Shown: in pieces, positions 1 to 8,427 of the stretch
Layout: every line of letters starts with the position of its first letter
Numbering within the stretch: position 1 is the first letter of the stretch
NCBI RefSeq assembly: GCF_014647915.1
Contig: NZ_BMQC01000002.1
Coordinates: 62,001-126,000 of the forward strand
Source: Pilimelia terevasa
GTDB lineage: Bacteria; Actinomycetota; Actinomycetes; Mycobacteriales; Micromonosporaceae
Length of the DNA stretch: 64,000 bases
Direction of reading: 5' to 3'
Notes under the pieces: model-generated
The model's input: only the letters and a program-made list of their open reading frames with translations
What the model was told of the DNA's origin: nothing
Database searches by the model: none
Position numbers and translations under genes: made by a program

Positions 1-25
1 CCGGGGGCGCGCGTGGCCCCAGCGG

Positions 26-730
26 GTGGAGAGGCGGCCGGTGGCGCGCCCGGTCGCTGAGGTGGCCCGGGGCGCGGCCGCGGTGCTGCTGGACTTCGAC
101 GGGTCGGTCTGCGACCTCTTCCGGGCCTACCCTGCGCACGACATCGCGTGCCACCTGCGCGAGGACCCCGCCTCGGCCGACCTGCGCCTTCCGCGGGCCG
201 CGGATCCGCTGGAGCTGCTGCGGAGGGCGGCGGACGTGGCGGACCGCGACCGGGTGCGGGCACTCGCGGGCCTGCTGGCGGGATTCGAGATCACCGCGAG
301 CTACCTGGCGGTGCCGACTCCGCATGTCGGTGACGTGCTCGCGGCCGCCGCCGGTACCGGGCGCCGAGTCGCGATCGTCAGCAACAGGTCGACCGCGGTG
401 GTGGCCCACTACCTCAGGCACGCCGGCCTGCCTCCCTTCGCGCACGTCAGTGCCCGGGACGATGACCTGGACCCGGCGTTGCTGAAGCCCGCCACCCACC
501 TGCTGGACGGCGCGGTCCGCCACCTGGGGCTGACACCCGGGGACTGCGTACTCGTCGGCAACTCGGTGACCGACGTCTACGCCGCCGCCCGGGCCGGTGC
601 GCGGTCCGTCGGATACGCCGACAGGCCGGGCGCGGCGGCAGCGTTGGCCGCCGCCCGGGCCGACGCCGTCGTCGACACCCTGGCCGCGCTCGCCGCCGCG
701 CTCCGCGCGACACCGGTCCGCGCCCGGTAG
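26..730 (+). CDS. HAD-family hydrolase (phosphatase-like)
   Basis: A 234-residue haloacid dehalogenase-superfamily protein, probably a small-metabolite phosphatase of the phosphoglycolate phosphatase type. All four HAD motifs are visible: motif I DFDG at residues 23-26 (nucleophile Asp23, acid/base Asp25), motif II Ser119 in IVSN, motif III Lys154 and motif IV Asp183 in GNSVTD. A helical cap lies between residues about 30 and 100. The start used is GTG at 26. It lies near the window edge, so an upstream start cannot be excluded. The gene converges on the DinB-like gene. The substrate cannot be read from the sequence. Confidence 0.85.
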   Translation: MERRPVARPVAEVARGAAAVLLDFDGSVCDLFRAYPAHDIACHLREDPASADLRLPRAADPLELLRRAADVADRDRVRALAGLLAGFEITASYLAVPTPHVGDVLAAAAGTGRRVAIVSNRSTAVVAHYLRHAGLPPFAHVSARDDDLDPALLKPATHLLDGAVRHLGLTPGDCVLVGNSVTDVYAAARAGARSVGYADRPGAAAALAAARADAVVDTLAALAAALRATPVRAR

Positions 731-747
731 GCGGGCACCCGTCGGAC

Positions 748-784
748 GTCAGCGGGTGGCGCTGGCGAGTTTCCAGGCGACGCA
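748..784 (-). pseudogene. Relic of the 3' end of an M28 aminopeptidase gene
   Basis: On the minus strand this stretch reads as the tail VAWKLASATR-stop. That is nearly the same as the C-terminal VTWKLAGATR-stop of the M28 gene that ends at 1546, and the DNA differs at only three positions over about 34 bases. No other part of such a gene is present here. It looks like the leftover end of a third gene copy or the scar of a recombination event. Confidence 0.55.
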
Positions 785-844
785 TTGGTGCGCGCAGAAA
801 TGGTTCTTCCTCGCCGCTTGTACGCGACGACCTGGTCGGCCGGC

Positions 845-1351
845 TCAGAACCCGAGGATCCCCCGGGCGTAGGCGGCCTGGCCGGCGTGCTGGAGGCCGT
901 CGTCGGCGACGCTCACCAGCCGCACGCCCAGCGTGACGGGCGGGTCCCAGCTCGCGTCGACGACCCGGTCCAGGTCGCCGGTGTCCAGGCTGCCGAGGTA
1001 GGCGTCCGTGCGGGCGGACACGGCCCCGAGGTACCCGGTCAGCGCCTGCCAGCTCTCCGGGCGGACCTCGGCCACCTCGGGGGCGGTGTGCCCGTACCCC
1101 GTGTTCTCGGGGTCGGCGGGCAGGCCGAAGCGGGCCGCCTGGTCGCCTTCCGTCCACACCTGGTCCTCGGCGAGCAGGTCGGCGACGTGGTGGTCCTGGA
1201 CCCGCGCCAGGTGCCAGCCGAGCCAGCCGACGGGGTTCGCGTCGGCAGCCGGGCGGGCGACGAGCTGGGCGGGGGTCAGTCCCTCGACCGCGCCGTGGAC
1301 CAGCGCGGGCAGGCGGCCGTACAGCTCGCGGAGCAGGTGCGCGACGTCCAT
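845..1351 (-). CDS. DinB / mycothiol-maleylpyruvate isomerase-like protein
   Basis: A 168-residue protein of the DinB/MDMPI superfamily, a four-helix bundle that often binds a metal through three His residues and in actinomycetes often acts in thiol (mycothiol) transfer. Helix 1 (DVAHLLRELYGRL) is followed by WHLARVQDHHVADLL, which holds the first metal-ligand-type His residues, and a later His lies in DGLQHAGQAAYARG near the C-terminus, as expected for the fold. I start at the ATG at 1351 because the upstream in-frame sequence is Arg/Pro-rich and non-conserved. The substrate is unknown. Confidence 0.75.
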   Translation of the reverse strand: MDVAHLLRELYGRLPALVHGAVEGLTPAQLVARPAADANPVGWLGWHLARVQDHHVADLLAEDQVWTEGDQAARFGLPADPENTGYGHTAPEVAEVRPESWQALTGYLGAVSARTDAYLGSLDTGDLDRVVDASWDPPVTLGVRLVSVADDGLQHAGQAAYARGILGF

Positions 1352-1497
1352 GGGGCGGCCCTCCGGTCCGGCGGTCGGGATCTGGCCCCGGATACCCGCG
1401 CGGAGCCGCGGCACACCGGCGCGGACGCGCAGAACCGGGCGGAGCCGCAGCGACCCGCGACCGGGGAACAGCCTCGACCAGGGGGAACAGCCGCAAC

Positions 1498-1538
1498 GTG
1501 AGAGACCCGGCCGCGGCACCCGCGGCCGGGTCTCTCAC
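1498..1538 (-). terminator. Strong hairpin downstream of the M28 gene
   Basis: A perfect 18-bp stem (1498-1515 with 1521-1538) has a 5-nt loop. It starts 8 nt beyond the stop codon of the M28 aminopeptidase at 1546. There is no T-tract, as is usual for GC-rich actinomycete terminators. Confidence 0.8.
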
Positions 1539-1545
1539 GCTCAGG

Positions 1546-2439
1546 TCAGCGGGTGGCGCCGGCGAGCTTCCAGGTGACGTGGGCGATGGCGTTGGTGGTG
1601 ATCCCCATCGTCTTCGCGTCGACGTTGCTCGTCGTGTCGCACGCCTTGTGGTAGCAGGAGTCCGAGCCGGAGCCGATGCCGCTCACCTTGACGCCGATCC
1701 GCAGGAACGAGCCGTGGTCGGAGCGGTCGCCGTAGTTGACGTTGCGGGTGGGGACGTTCTTGCTCGTGAAGTAGTCCTTCCACACGGCGTTGTACTCCGC
1801 GGACTGCTCGTACACGCCCCACGTGCTGGTGCCCTTGGCCCCGACCATGTCGAAGTTGAGGTACACGTTGATCTTCTTGCGCTCGTCGGCGGGCAGGTTC
1901 TTCGTGTAGTGCGCCGAGCCGACCAGGCCCAGTTCCTCGGCGCCCCACCAGCCGAAGCGCAGCCGCTTGGTCGGCTTGAGCTGGGACTTGGCGACCTGGA
2001 GGGCGACGGCGAGCTGCGCGGAGGTACCGGAGCCGTCGTCGTTGATGCCGGGGCCGGCCGGCACGCTGTCGAGGTGGGCGCCCAGGAAGACGACGTTGCT
2101 GGGGTCGCCCTGCGGCCAGTCGGCGATCAGGTTGTAGCCGGTGGCCCCGTTGTGGGTGAAGTTCTGCACGGTGGTGGTGAAGCCGGCCGCGTCGAGCTGC
2201 CCCTTCACGTAGTCGATCGAGGCCTTGAAGCCGGGGCGGCCGTGGGCGCGGTTGCCGCCGTTGGCGTCGGCGACCTTCTGCAGGCCCTGGATGTGCTCCA
2301 TCGGCGCCGACTCGGGGATGGCCGGGGGGTCGGCGGCGAGGGCGGTCGCCGGGGCGGTGCCCGCCCAGGCGCCGGTGGTGAGCAGGGCCGCGGCCAGTGC
2401 GGTGGTGAGGCCGGCGGCGGTGACTGTGCGGTACAGCAT
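1546..2439 (-). CDS. Secreted M28 Zn aminopeptidase (SGAP-like), copy 2
   Basis: A 297-residue two-zinc aminopeptidase related to the Streptomyces griseus aminopeptidase, which releases N-terminal residues from peptides outside the cell. A Sec-type signal peptide covers residues 1 to about 35. The metal and catalytic set is complete: His122 (AHLDS), Asp134 (GINDDG), Glu168/Glu169 (GAEEL, general base and ligand), Asp197 (NFDMVG) and His264 in CYHKACD, where Cys262 and Cys267 probably form the family disulfide. The start is the ATG at 2439 with a GGGAG ribosome site. It follows its paralogue by 26 nt and is probably co-transcribed with it. Confidence 0.92.
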   Translation of the reverse strand: MLYRTVTAAGLTTALAAALLTTGAWAGTAPATALAADPPAIPESAPMEHIQGLQKVADANGGNRAHGRPGFKASIDYVKGQLDAAGFTTTVQNFTHNGATGYNLIADWPQGDPSNVVFLGAHLDSVPAGPGINDDGSGTSAQLAVALQVAKSQLKPTKRLRFGWWGAEELGLVGSAHYTKNLPADERKKINVYLNFDMVGAKGTSTWGVYEQSAEYNAVWKDYFTSKNVPTRNVNYGDRSDHGSFLRIGVKVSGIGSGSDSCYHKACDTTSNVDAKTMGITTNAIAHVTWKLAGATR

Positions 2440-2465
2440 GGAATTACTCCCGGAACGGGTGGGTG

Positions 2466-3377
2466 TCAGGGGATGGGGGTCTTCACGCCGGCCAGCTTCC
2501 ACGAAACCGCGGCGATGGCGTTGGCGCTGACGCCGAGCGTCTCGACCGAGACGTTGGCGACGGTGTCGCAGGCCTTGTGGTAGCAGGCGTCGTCGCTTTT
2601 GCCGCCGAAGCCCGATACCTTTATCTTCGCGCTCTTGAATGAGAGCTGATCGGAACTGGCCTGATAGTCCTCAGTGGTGATGCTCTTGGCGCGGAAGTGT
2701 TCCTTCCACGTGGCGGCGACATCCGGGGACTCCTTGTAGATCCGCCACTTCTTGAGGTTCTTCACGCCGACCATGTCGAAGTTGAGGTAGAGCGAGATCC
2801 GCTTCTTGTCGTCGGCGGCGAGTTGCTTGAGGTACTGCTCCGAGCCGACCAGGCCCAGCTCCTCGGCGCCCCACCAGGCGAACCGGAGCCGCTTGTCGGG
2901 CCTGGCGTCCGACCGGGCCAGCAGCAGTGCGTTCTCCAGCAGCGCGGCGCTGCCGGAGCCGTTGTCGTTGATGCCGGGGCCGGCCGGGACGCCGTCGAGG
3001 TGGGCACCGAGCATCACGGTCTGGCCGGCGTCGCCGTGGGGCCACTCGGCGATGACGTTCCAGCCGGTGGCGCCCTGGTGCGTGAAGGTCTGCAGGGTCG
3101 TGGTGTAGCCGGCGGCGTCGAGGGCGGCCTTCACGTAGTCGACCGAGGACCTGAAGCCGGGGCGGCCGTGAGCGCGGTTGCCGCCGTTGGCGTCGGCGAT
3201 CTTCTGGAACTCCCGGACGTGGGCCATGAGCGCGTCGCCGGGAATTGCCGGCGGATCGGCGGGGACCAGCCGCCCGGCGGCGGACTGCGGCGTCGCCTGG
3301 GCGGTACCGACGACGCCGGCCACGGCGACGGCGAGAACCGCCGCCGCGCCGGCGGTCAGCGAGGCACGAAAACGCAT
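2466..3377 (-). CDS. Secreted M28 Zn aminopeptidase (SGAP-like), copy 1
   Basis: A 303-residue paralogue of the next gene, from a tandem duplication. It has a signal peptide (residues 1 to about 29, ending TAQA) and the same intact active site: His126, Asp138 (GINDNG), Glu172/Glu173, Asp201 and His267 in CYHKACD. The start is the ATG at 3377, preceded by GGAGG. The two copies differ most in the surface stretch around residues 205-250, so they may have different peptide preferences (inference). The promoter should lie between 3378 and 3485. Confidence 0.92.
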   Translation of the reverse strand: MRFRASLTAGAAAVLAVAVAGVVGTAQATPQSAAGRLVPADPPAIPGDALMAHVREFQKIADANGGNRAHGRPGFRSSVDYVKAALDAAGYTTTLQTFTHQGATGWNVIAEWPHGDAGQTVMLGAHLDGVPAGPGINDNGSGSAALLENALLLARSDARPDKRLRFAWWGAEELGLVGSEQYLKQLAADDKKRISLYLNFDMVGVKNLKKWRIYKESPDVAATWKEHFRAKSITTEDYQASSDQLSFKSAKIKVSGFGGKSDDACYHKACDTVANVSVETLGVSANAIAAVSWKLAGVKTPIP

Positions 3378-3485
3378 GTTTCCTCCACGGAGGTCGGGGC
3401 GATACGCCGGGGGTGGCGCAACCTCCTGGCACCGGTACGGTACGCGGGGAAACAGTTATTGGAAAGATCAATCTCGATTGATCCG

Positions 3486-3806
3486 CTAGCGTTCGGGCGT
3501 CTCCGTGACGACTTTGTACGCGTTCTCGATTCGTGCCGCCATAGCCACCGTCACCGCATTCAACGCGTCGTCGGGAGATAACAGGCGGATCAGTGTGCAA
3601 CCGTCATGGCGGTGGACATGCGGACGTACCTGGAGTACGTCGGCGAGTACCGTGATCCGCTCGGTGAGGGCGGCGTGCTGGCTGTCGTCCAGCGGCAGCG
3701 CCCGCTGTATCTCGCGGCCCTGCCGCGTCCATCCGGCGAGCAGGGCGAGTGCGTCGGAGAGGTAGTCCGGCCGCCGGCTGACGCTCCAGGGCACGCGCAC
3801 AGCCAC
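3486..3806 (-). CDS. Pterin-4a-carbinolamine dehydratase-like protein
   Basis: A protein of about 106 residues with the layout of the PCD/DCoH fold: an LAGW turn, a strand GREIQRALPL, a long helix ALTERITVLADVLQ, then RPHVHRHDG and a final helix AVTVAMAARIENAY. The family recycles 4a-hydroxytetrahydrobiopterin. The usual HHP catalytic motif is replaced by PHVHRHDG and the later TH motif is not evident, so activity is uncertain. I prefer the GTG at 3806 because GGAGAG lies just upstream. An in-frame ATG at 3833 has no ribosome site. It reads in the same direction as the M28 pair. Confidence 0.55.
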   Translation of the reverse strand: MAVRVPWSVSRRPDYLSDALALLAGWTRQGREIQRALPLDDSQHAALTERITVLADVLQVRPHVHRHDGCTLIRLLSPDDALNAVTVAMAARIENAYKVVTETPER

Positions 3807-3938
3807 TTCCTCTCTCCGGGCGGCTGCCGACATGTGTGTCGAACGGCCGACCCGACGGCGTGGCGCTGGCCCCTACGATGGCTGCGCGCCCGCGCGGCCG
3901 CGGGGACGCGGCCGCACCCCCCGACCCGGGGTGCAGCG

Positions 3939-4000
3939 GATCTGATGCGGCACATCCATCTGGTGTGGCACATCCATCTGGTGTGGCAGATCTGATGCGG
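3939..4000. repeat. Two 18-bp tandem copies inside a 12-bp direct repeat
   Basis: CACATCCATCTGGTGTGG occurs twice head to tail (3951-3968 and 3969-3986). The pair is framed by the direct repeat GATCTGATGCGG at 3939-3950 and 3989-4000. The array sits in the 339-bp gap between two divergent genes (PCD-like on minus, Nudix on plus), where repeated operator sites could lie. Its function is unknown. Confidence 0.8.
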
Positions 4001-4145
4001 GGGCGTCGCCGTACCGTCATGAAAACGTGCTAACAGTGTGCCGGCCTGCGCGGTGCGTGTCCATGCCCGGTTGTTTCGTGTTCTGAGAGCCCTACGGCTG
4101 ATGTCACTTCCCCGGAACCGGGGAGGTCTGGCAATGTAGTCGTAC

Positions 4146-4610
4146 GTGCCCACCAGTAGGACTGCCCGTACTGCGCGTGATGACCGGTTCCCCGGCCCGC
4201 GCAGCCCCGACGCCGTAGCCGTGCCCGTGATCGTCGGTGCGGCCATTGTGGCGGACGGCCGCGTGCTGGCGTGCGAGCGCGCCGCGCCGGCCGAGGTCGC
4301 CGGCATGTGGGAGTTCCCCGGCGGCAAGGTCGACCCCGGCGAGAGCGAGGTGGCCGCGCTGATCCGCGAGTGCGAGGAGGAGCTGGCGGTCGACGTCGAG
4401 GTGGGGGACCGCGTCGGCGACGACATCCCGCTGGCCGGCCGCGACTACGTGCTGAAGGTGTACCTGGCCCGGCTGCGCGGCGACCGCCGGCCGCAGGCGC
4501 TGGAGCACAGCGACCTGCGCTGGCTGGCCGCCGACGAACTGCTCACGGTGCCGTGGCTGCCGGCGGACGCGCCCATCGTCGCGGCCCTCCCCCCGCACCT
4601 GGCTGTCTGA
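4146..4610 (+). CDS. mutT: MutT-type Nudix hydrolase
   Basis: A 154-residue Nudix pyrophosphohydrolase, likely of the 8-oxo-dGTP-cleaving MutT group that keeps oxidised nucleotides out of DNA. The Nudix box spans residues 60-82 (GKVDPGE then RECEEE), with the usual final Gly replaced by Ala. The preceding GMWEFPGG is typical of MutT. The GTG at 4146 has no clear ribosome site; GTG codons about 25 residues downstream (before the VIVGAAIV strand) are alternatives, since residues 1-20 are not conserved-looking. It ends at a shared terminator facing sdhB. Confidence 0.85.
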   Translation: MPTSRTARTARDDRFPGPRSPDAVAVPVIVGAAIVADGRVLACERAAPAEVAGMWEFPGGKVDPGESEVAALIRECEEELAVDVEVGDRVGDDIPLAGRDYVLKVYLARLRGDRRPQALEHSDLRWLAADELLTVPWLPADAPIVAALPPHLAV

Positions 4611-4645
4611 GCGCCGCGGCCGGCCGCGCCCGCCCCCGGGAAACG

Positions 4646-4691
4646 CGTCAGGGCTCAGGCGCCGGGGAGACCCGGTGCCTGAGCCCTGACG
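4646..4691. terminator. Bidirectional hairpin between mutT and sdhB
   Basis: A stem of about 21 bp (4646-4666 with 4671-4691, one G-U pair, 4-nt loop) lies between the ends of two converging genes. It can serve transcripts from either side. Confidence 0.88.
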
Positions 4692-4707
4692 TGGCGCGCG
4701 ACGCGCC

Positions 4708-5691
4708 TCAGCGGTCCTTGTGGTGGTAGTTCAGGCCCTCCGGCGGCAGCGGGAACTCCTGGTCGTCGCCGAACGGCGACGCCGCGGCCGGCCGGTTGAA
4801 CGTCAGTTCCGTCAGGTCCATGTGGCCGTCCTCGCCCAGAGCGGCCGCCTGCGGCGCCGGCTTGGGCCGGCCCCAGTGCACGCCCTCGTGCGGCTCCTCC
4901 GCGTGTACCCGACCCACCGAGCTGTCCACCGCGCCCTCCAGTTGATCGCGTCGGAAGATCTTCCGACCGAGCCATACCAGGGGATCGTACTTCCGGTCGA
5001 CGACGCGCTCCTTCATCGGGATGATCGCGTTGTCAGTGATCTTGATGTGCTCGGGGCACACCTCGGTGCAGCACTTGGTGATGTTGCAGTAGCCCAGGCC
5101 CATGTCCTCCTGGGCGTACGCCTTGCGGTCCTCGCGGGCGTCCAGCGGGTGCATGTCCAGCTCGGCGGCGCGGATGAAGAACCGCGGCCCGGAGAAGGCC
5201 GGCTTGTTCTCCTCGTGGTCGCGGATCACGTGGCACACGTTCTGGCACAGGAAGCACTCGATGCACTTGCGGAACTCCTGCGAGCGCTCCACGTCGATCT
5301 GCTGCATCCGGTAGTCGCCCGGGGCGACCCCCTCCGGCGGGGCGAAGGCCGGCGTCTCGCGCGCCTTGGTGTAGTTGAACGCGACGTCGGTGACCAGGTC
5401 CCGGATGATCGGGAAGGTGCGGATCGGGGTGACGGTGACCGTCTCGTCCTCCTCGAAGGTGGACATCCGGGTCATGCAGCTCAGCCGCGGCTTGCCGTTG
5501 ATCTCCACCGAGCACGAGCCGCACTTGCCGGCCTTGCAGTTCCAGCGGCAGGCCAGGTCGGGCTCCTGGGTGGCCTGGAGCCGGTGGACGATGTCGAGGA
5601 CGACCTCGCCCTCGTTGACCTCGACCTCGTAGTGCTTCAGCTCGCCGCCGGCCGCGTCGCCGCGCCAGACCCGGAATTTGCGGATACCCAT
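4708..5691 (-). CDS. sdhB: Succinate dehydrogenase/fumarate reductase iron-sulfur subunit
   Basis: The 327-residue SdhB passes electrons from the SdhA flavin to the membrane quinone site. The three cluster motifs are complete: [2Fe-2S] at Cys48, 52, 57, 60 and 72; a CxxCxxCxxxC motif at Cys143, 146, 149 and 153; and a second set at Cys202, 207/208 and 212 (CCTEVCPEHI). The start is ATG at 5689-5691, overlapping the sdhA stop as TAATG, so translation is coupled. The protein carries about 80 residues beyond the usual end of the family (roughly residues 245-327), a low-complexity tail rich in Pro, Gly and acidic residues. Confidence 0.95.
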   Translation of the reverse strand: MGIRKFRVWRGDAAGGELKHYEVEVNEGEVVLDIVHRLQATQEPDLACRWNCKAGKCGSCSVEINGKPRLSCMTRMSTFEEDETVTVTPIRTFPIIRDLVTDVAFNYTKARETPAFAPPEGVAPGDYRMQQIDVERSQEFRKCIECFLCQNVCHVIRDHEENKPAFSGPRFFIRAAELDMHPLDAREDRKAYAQEDMGLGYCNITKCCTEVCPEHIKITDNAIIPMKERVVDRKYDPLVWLGRKIFRRDQLEGAVDSSVGRVHAEEPHEGVHWGRPKPAPQAAALGEDGHMDLTELTFNRPAAASPFGDDQEFPLPPEGLNYHHKDR

Positions 5692-7601
5692 TACTCGCCC
5701 GCCTCCTCGGCAAGAGCGTCGAACGCCGCCAGCTCTTCGTCGGTCATGTACTTGGACAGCTCGGTCCGGTCGAACAGCCGGATCAGCTCGGGGCGCATGG
5801 TCGGCACCGGCTTGTGGGTCAGCACGACTTGGTCGCCGTCCAGGGCGCAGACCAGGTTCTTCGTCCGCCACTGCGGGTTCATGCCGGGGGCGTCCTCGCG
5901 GGTGTGGCCCCCGCGCGACTCCTCCCGCTCCAGCGCCGCCTTCGCGGTGCACTCGGAGACGACCAGCATGTTGCGCAGGTCCAGGGCCAGGTGCCAGCCC
6001 GGGTTGTACTTGCGCCCGCCGGTGGCGCCGACGTTGCCGACCCGCTTGCGCAGGGCGGCCAGGCGGACCAGCGCGTCCTCCAGCTCGCCGCGGCGGCGGA
6101 TGATGCCGACCAGGTCGCCCATGACGACCTGCAGCTCGGACTGGAGGGCGTACGGGTTCTCGCCCTCGGGGTTCGCCAGCGGCGCCAGCGCCGTGCGCAG
6201 CGCGTCCGCCACGGCCGCGTCGGCGACCCTGGGGCGCGTCGACAGGCTGTCGGCGTGCGCGGCGGCGTGCTCGCCCGCCCGCTTGCCGAAGACCAGCAGG
6301 TCGGACAGCGAGTTGCCGCCCAGCCGGTTCGAGCCGTGCATCCCGCCGGAGACCTCACCGGCGGCGAACAGGCCGCGGACGGTGCCGGTGGCGTGCGCCG
6401 AGTCGGGCTCGACCTCCACGCCGCCCATCACGTAGTGGCAGGTCGGGCCGACCTCCATCGGCTGCTTGGTGATGTCGACGTCGGCCAGCTCCTTGAACTG
6501 GTGGTACATCGACGGCAGCCGCTTGCGGATCGTCTCGGCGGGCATCCGGGTGGAGACGTCGAGGAAGACGCCGCCGGCCTTGGTGCCGCGGCCGGCCTTG
6601 ACCTCCGAGTTGATCGCCCGGGCGACCTCGTCGCGGGGCAGCAGCTCGGGGGGACGCCGGTTGTTGTCGGCGTCGGTGTACCAGCGGTCGGCCTCCTCCT
6701 CGGTGTCGGCGTACATCTTGCGGAAGACGTCGGGGACGTAGGAGAACATGAACCGCTTGCCCTCGGAGTTCTTCAGCACGCCGCCGTCGCCGCGGACCGA
6801 CTCCGTCACCAGGATGCCCTTGACCGACGGCGGCCAGACCATCCCGGTGGGGTGGAACTGGAGGAACTCCATGTTGATCAGGTTGGCGCCGGCGCGCAGG
6901 GCCAGCGCGTGGCCGTCGCCGGTGTACTCCCACGAGTTCGAGGTGACCTTGTAGGACTTGCCGACGCCGCCGGTGGCCAGCACGACCGCGGGCGCCTCCA
7001 GCAGGATGAACCCGCCGGTCTCGCGGTAGTAGCCGAAGCAGCCGGCGACCTGGTCGCCGTCGAGGATCAGCTCGGTGACCGTGGTCTCGGCGAACACCTT
7101 GATCCGCGCCTCGTAGTCGCCGAACTCCTTCTTGTCCTCCTGCTGGAGCGACACGATCTTCTGCTGGAGGGTGCGGATCAGCTCCAGGCCGGTGCGGTCC
7201 CCGACGTGCGCCAGGCGGGGGTACTCGTGGCCGCCGAAGTTGCGCTGGCTGATCTTGCCGTCCTTGGTGCGGTCGAACAGCGCGCCGTAGGTCTCCAGCT
7301 CCCAGATCCGGCTCGGCGACTCCTTGGCGTGGAGTTCGGCCATGCGGAAGTTGTTGAGGAACTTCCCGCCGCGCATGGTGTCGCGGAAGTGGACCATCCA
7401 GTTGTCGTTGCTGTTGACGTTGCCCATCGCCGCCGCGGCGCCGCCCTCGGCCATGACCGTGTGGGCCTTGCCGAACAGCGACTTGGAGATGATCGCGGTC
7501 TTCTTGCCGGCGAGCCGGGCCTCGATCGCCGCGCGCAGGCCGGCGCCGCCGGCCCCGATCACGACGACGTCGTACTGGTGTCGTTCGATTCGCTCAGTCA
7601 T
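5691..7601 (-). CDS. sdhA: Succinate dehydrogenase/fumarate reductase flavoprotein subunit
   Basis: The 636-residue SdhA oxidises succinate to fumarate at the inner face of the membrane. The Rossmann FAD motif GAGGAG lies at residues 17-22. His47 in KAHTVMAEGG is the expected site of covalent FAD. QFHPTGM and RGTKAGGVF mark the dicarboxylate site. It is the middle gene of sdhC-sdhA-sdhB, 13 nt after sdhC and overlapping sdhB by 1 nt. The gene order and the CH-rich five-helix SdhC fit the actinobacterial Sdh1-type complex. Confidence 0.95.
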   Translation of the reverse strand: MTERIERHQYDVVVIGAGGAGLRAAIEARLAGKKTAIISKSLFGKAHTVMAEGGAAAAMGNVNSNDNWMVHFRDTMRGGKFLNNFRMAELHAKESPSRIWELETYGALFDRTKDGKISQRNFGGHEYPRLAHVGDRTGLELIRTLQQKIVSLQQEDKKEFGDYEARIKVFAETTVTELILDGDQVAGCFGYYRETGGFILLEAPAVVLATGGVGKSYKVTSNSWEYTGDGHALALRAGANLINMEFLQFHPTGMVWPPSVKGILVTESVRGDGGVLKNSEGKRFMFSYVPDVFRKMYADTEEEADRWYTDADNNRRPPELLPRDEVARAINSEVKAGRGTKAGGVFLDVSTRMPAETIRKRLPSMYHQFKELADVDITKQPMEVGPTCHYVMGGVEVEPDSAHATGTVRGLFAAGEVSGGMHGSNRLGGNSLSDLLVFGKRAGEHAAAHADSLSTRPRVADAAVADALRTALAPLANPEGENPYALQSELQVVMGDLVGIIRRRGELEDALVRLAALRKRVGNVGATGGRKYNPGWHLALDLRNMLVVSECTAKAALEREESRGGHTREDAPGMNPQWRTKNLVCALDGDQVVLTHKPVPTMRPELIRLFDRTELSKYMTDEELAAFDALAEEAGE

Positions 7602-7614
7602 CTGTGCCCGCGCC

Positions 7615-8427
7615 TTAGTTGAAGAACCGGAGGTCGGAGAACCAGCCCGCGGAGACCGCCATGATGTAGAAGTCGGTCGCCATGACCGTCCACAGCGAGA
7701 CCATCGCGTAGAAGCCGTGTTTCGGGTTGAGCTTGGAGATGAGAACCCACATCCGGTACCGCAGCGGGTGCTTGGAGAAGTGCTTCAGCTTCCCCCCGAA
7801 GGCGTGCCGGCAGGCGTGGCAGGAGGCCGTGTACCCGGCCAGCGCCAGCACGTTGATCCAGATGATCAGCGTGCCCAGGCCCATGCCGAAGTGGCCGTCC
7901 GCGCCCCGGAAGGTGTGCAGGGCGTCCCAGACGTTGATCGCCAGCACGACGGCGGCGAGGTAGAAGAAGAAGCGGTGCGAGTTCTGGAGGATCAGCGGGA
8001 ACCGGGTCTCGCCGGTGTACTTCTTGTGCGGCTCCTGCACGGCGCACGCCTGCGGCGACAGCCACAGCGACCGGTAGTAGGCCTTGCGGTAGTAGTAGCA
8101 GGTGAGCCGGAAGCCCGCGACGACCGGGAAGACGATCGCGCCGAGCGGGATGAAGAACGGCATCGCCGGCAGCGGCTGTCCGAAGTGTGACGCCGCCGGT
8201 ACACAGTCCTTGAACAGACACGGTGAGTACAGTGGCGTGAGGTAGCCGTAGTCACCGACGACGTAGTACCTGCCCATGAACAGGCGCACCGTCGAGTACA
8301 CGATGAAGAGCAGCAGGATCGCGCCGATGGTCAGCGGCGGTGTCCGCCACTTGTCGGTACGCAGTGTCTTCGCCGCGATTGCGGCGCGCGGCCGGGCCTT
8401 GCTCGGCCGCATTGCCGTCGTCGTCAT
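7615..8427 (-). CDS. sdhC: Succinate dehydrogenase cytochrome b/membrane anchor subunit
   Basis: A 270-residue membrane anchor with about five hydrophobic helices (starting near residues 32, 90, 150, 185 and 230) and several helix-borne His residues (NSHRFFF, DALHTF, SCHACRHAFGG) that suit haem b ligation. It anchors SdhAB and reduces quinone. The start is the ATG at 8427, with GGGAG 8 nt upstream; a longer frame exists but begins before the ribosome site. It is the first gene of the operon, with a 309-bp leader/promoter region upstream. Confidence 0.9.
   Translation of the reverse strand: MTTTAMRPSKARPRAAIAAKTLRTDKWRTPPLTIGAILLLFIVYSTVRLFMGRYYVVGDYGYLTPLYSPCLFKDCVPAASHFGQPLPAMPFFIPLGAIVFPVVAGFRLTCYYYRKAYYRSLWLSPQACAVQEPHKKYTGETRFPLILQNSHRFFFYLAAVVLAINVWDALHTFRGADGHFGMGLGTLIIWINVLALAGYTASCHACRHAFGGKLKHFSKHPLRYRMWVLISKLNPKHGFYAMVSLWTVMATDFYIMAVSAGWFSDLRFFN

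Noticed and set aside
4720-7622. Plus-strand frames over sdhA and sdhB
   Set aside because: They are mirrored by the strong sdh genes; translations show only repetitive Gly/Ala/Arg/Leu with no motif.
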